This document shows positions 63,457-64,000 of a stretch of 64,000 nucleotides of DNA, piece by piece. Source of the DNA: Alloactinosynnema sp. L-07 (lineage in GTDB: Bacteria; Actinomycetota; Actinomycetes; Mycobacteriales; Pseudonocardiaceae); contig NZ_LN850107.1 in NCBI RefSeq assembly GCF_900070365.1, positions 1,984,001-2,048,000 on the forward strand, given 5' to 3'. A program made the translations under genes and the position numbers. The notes beneath the pieces are model-generated. The model was not told where the DNA came from, did not search any database, and worked only from the letters and a program-made list of their open reading frames with translations. How positions within the stretch are numbered: position 1 is the stretch's first letter; the number at the start of each line of letters is the position of its first letter.

Positions 63457-63490
63457 CTGGTGGGCCGCCCGGTACCGGGCGGCCCACCAG
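63457..63490 (+). terminator. perfect palindromic terminator
   Basis: 34 bp of perfect palindrome (half-site CTGGTGGGCCGCCCGGT) starting 6 bp after the ParB-like stop, with TTTT at 63494-63497. Confidence 0.85.
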
Positions 63491-63529
63491 CGGTTTTGCC
63501 ACGTCCTCGCTCTCACTCCGAGGAGACCT

Positions 63530-64000
63530 GTGACCGCCACACGGGCGCTGTTCGTGGTGCCCTGCAGCAACAGCAAGCTCACCCACCGCGCCCCCGCGCG
63601 GCTGCTCTACACCGGGTCGACCTTCCGCCTCGCCCTACGCGTAGTCGAGCGGGAAGCCGCGCTCACCACCGAATCGGGGCTGCCCGCCTCCGTGCTAATC
63701 CTGTCGGCCCGTCACGGATTGATCACCCCCGACACCGAGATCGACCCCTACGACCAGACGATGACCGACACAGGTTCGATTCCGGTGCCCTCACTGGCCA
63801 CACAGTTGCTGACGCACCAGATCACCTCCGGCACCGACATCTACGCGTTCCTGCCCCACCTCTACCGGACGCGCTTGCGGGCCGCGGTGGACCTGCTGTG
63901 CCAACTCACCGAAGCCACCGTGCTCATACACGACGTCTACGAAGCCGCACCCGGAATCGGCTACCAGCGCCAGGTCCTCGCCTCCATCCGCAGATCGCAG
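63530..64000 (+). CDS. DUF6884/YaaA-like protein, partial at window end
   Basis: 157 codons from a GTG with GAGGAGA upstream, running off the window. The opening ALFVVPCSNSKLTHRAPARLLYTGSTFR (split: LFVVPCSNSKLTH, RLLYTGSTFR) and SVLILSARHGLITPDTEIDPYDQTM match the pattern I know for DUF6884-type proteins (VxxCSxxKL ... YTGxxFR ... ILSARHGL-x-P-x-x-x-IxPYD). These are common on phages and plasmids and may be distantly related to YaaA. The function is not established. It is transcribed in the same direction as the ParB-like gene but separated from it by a terminator. Confidence 0.7.
   Translation, partial: MTATRALFVVPCSNSKLTHRAPARLLYTGSTFRLALRVVEREAALTTESGLPASVLILSARHGLITPDTEIDPYDQTMTDTGSIPVPSLATQLLTHQITSGTDIYAFLPHLYRTRLRAAVDLLCQLTEATVLIHDVYEAAPGIGYQRQVLASIRRSQ

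Overview
The window is very GC-rich, with codons ending mostly in G or C, frequent GTG and TTG starts and many 4-bp ATGA/GTGA overlaps. This points to a high-GC actinomycete. The gene types (XRE regulators with long C-terminal domains, an FtsK/TraB-like transfer ATPase, DUF6262 recombinase modules) suggest Pseudonocardiales, but the sequence does not name a genus.

Regions. (1) 0-1.8 kb: a possible winged-helix protein, a small helical protein and an endonuclease/exonuclease/phosphatase-fold protein. (2) 1.9-9.1 kb: an XRE regulator divergent from a tightly overlapping operon (NAD-dependent epimerase, GT4 glycosyltransferase, HprK-like P-loop protein, small P-loop kinase), then an APH-type kinase and a NUDIX hydrolase. 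This looks like a small sugar-conjugate or modification cluster of unknown product. (3) 9.1-13.9 kb: decayed and small hypothetical genes. (4) 13.9-64 kb: the backbone of a large mobile element (plasmid or integrative element). It carries its own DNA maintenance set: NAD-dependent DNA ligase, SSB, YqaJ-like exonuclease, RecT-like annealing protein, FtsK/TraB-like transfer ATPase and a ParB-like protein. It also carries DNA-modification-type proteins: a Mom-like protein and an N6-methylase-like protein without its catalytic motif. There is a DUF932 protein, a cytosolic GGDEF protein and many hypothetical genes. No phage capsid genes, CRISPR array, tRNA or rRNA were seen.

Two insertions have split two different PP-loop ATPase (PAPS-reductase-like) genes of this backbone. 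Element A (about 25.04-32.79 kb) has three consecutive tyrosine recombinases plus a DUF6262 protein (RIT/Tn554-like) and three cargo genes. It ends in inverted repeats, and removing it restores the host reading frame. Element B (about 36.88-48.42 kb) has a two-recombinase module and a cargo of decayed genes: a beta-propeller gene, contractile-tail remnants, a HEAT-like fragment and an AT-richer alpha/beta hydrolase. Inside element B an IS256-family element (41289-42705, 8-bp target duplication) has split the beta-propeller gene in a fully reversible way.

The most unusual non-coding feature is a family of long GC-rich stem-loops. One lies in most intergenic gaps of the backbone, usually 25-150 bp before the next start codon. 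The stems differ from site to site, while several loops share the core CGCTGCGCGRTCGGCT. Two further gaps share an identical pair of 18-bp arms. Several backbone genes (48.4, 54.7, 55.7, 57.7 and 61.1 kb) appear frameshifted, either by decay or by sequence error.
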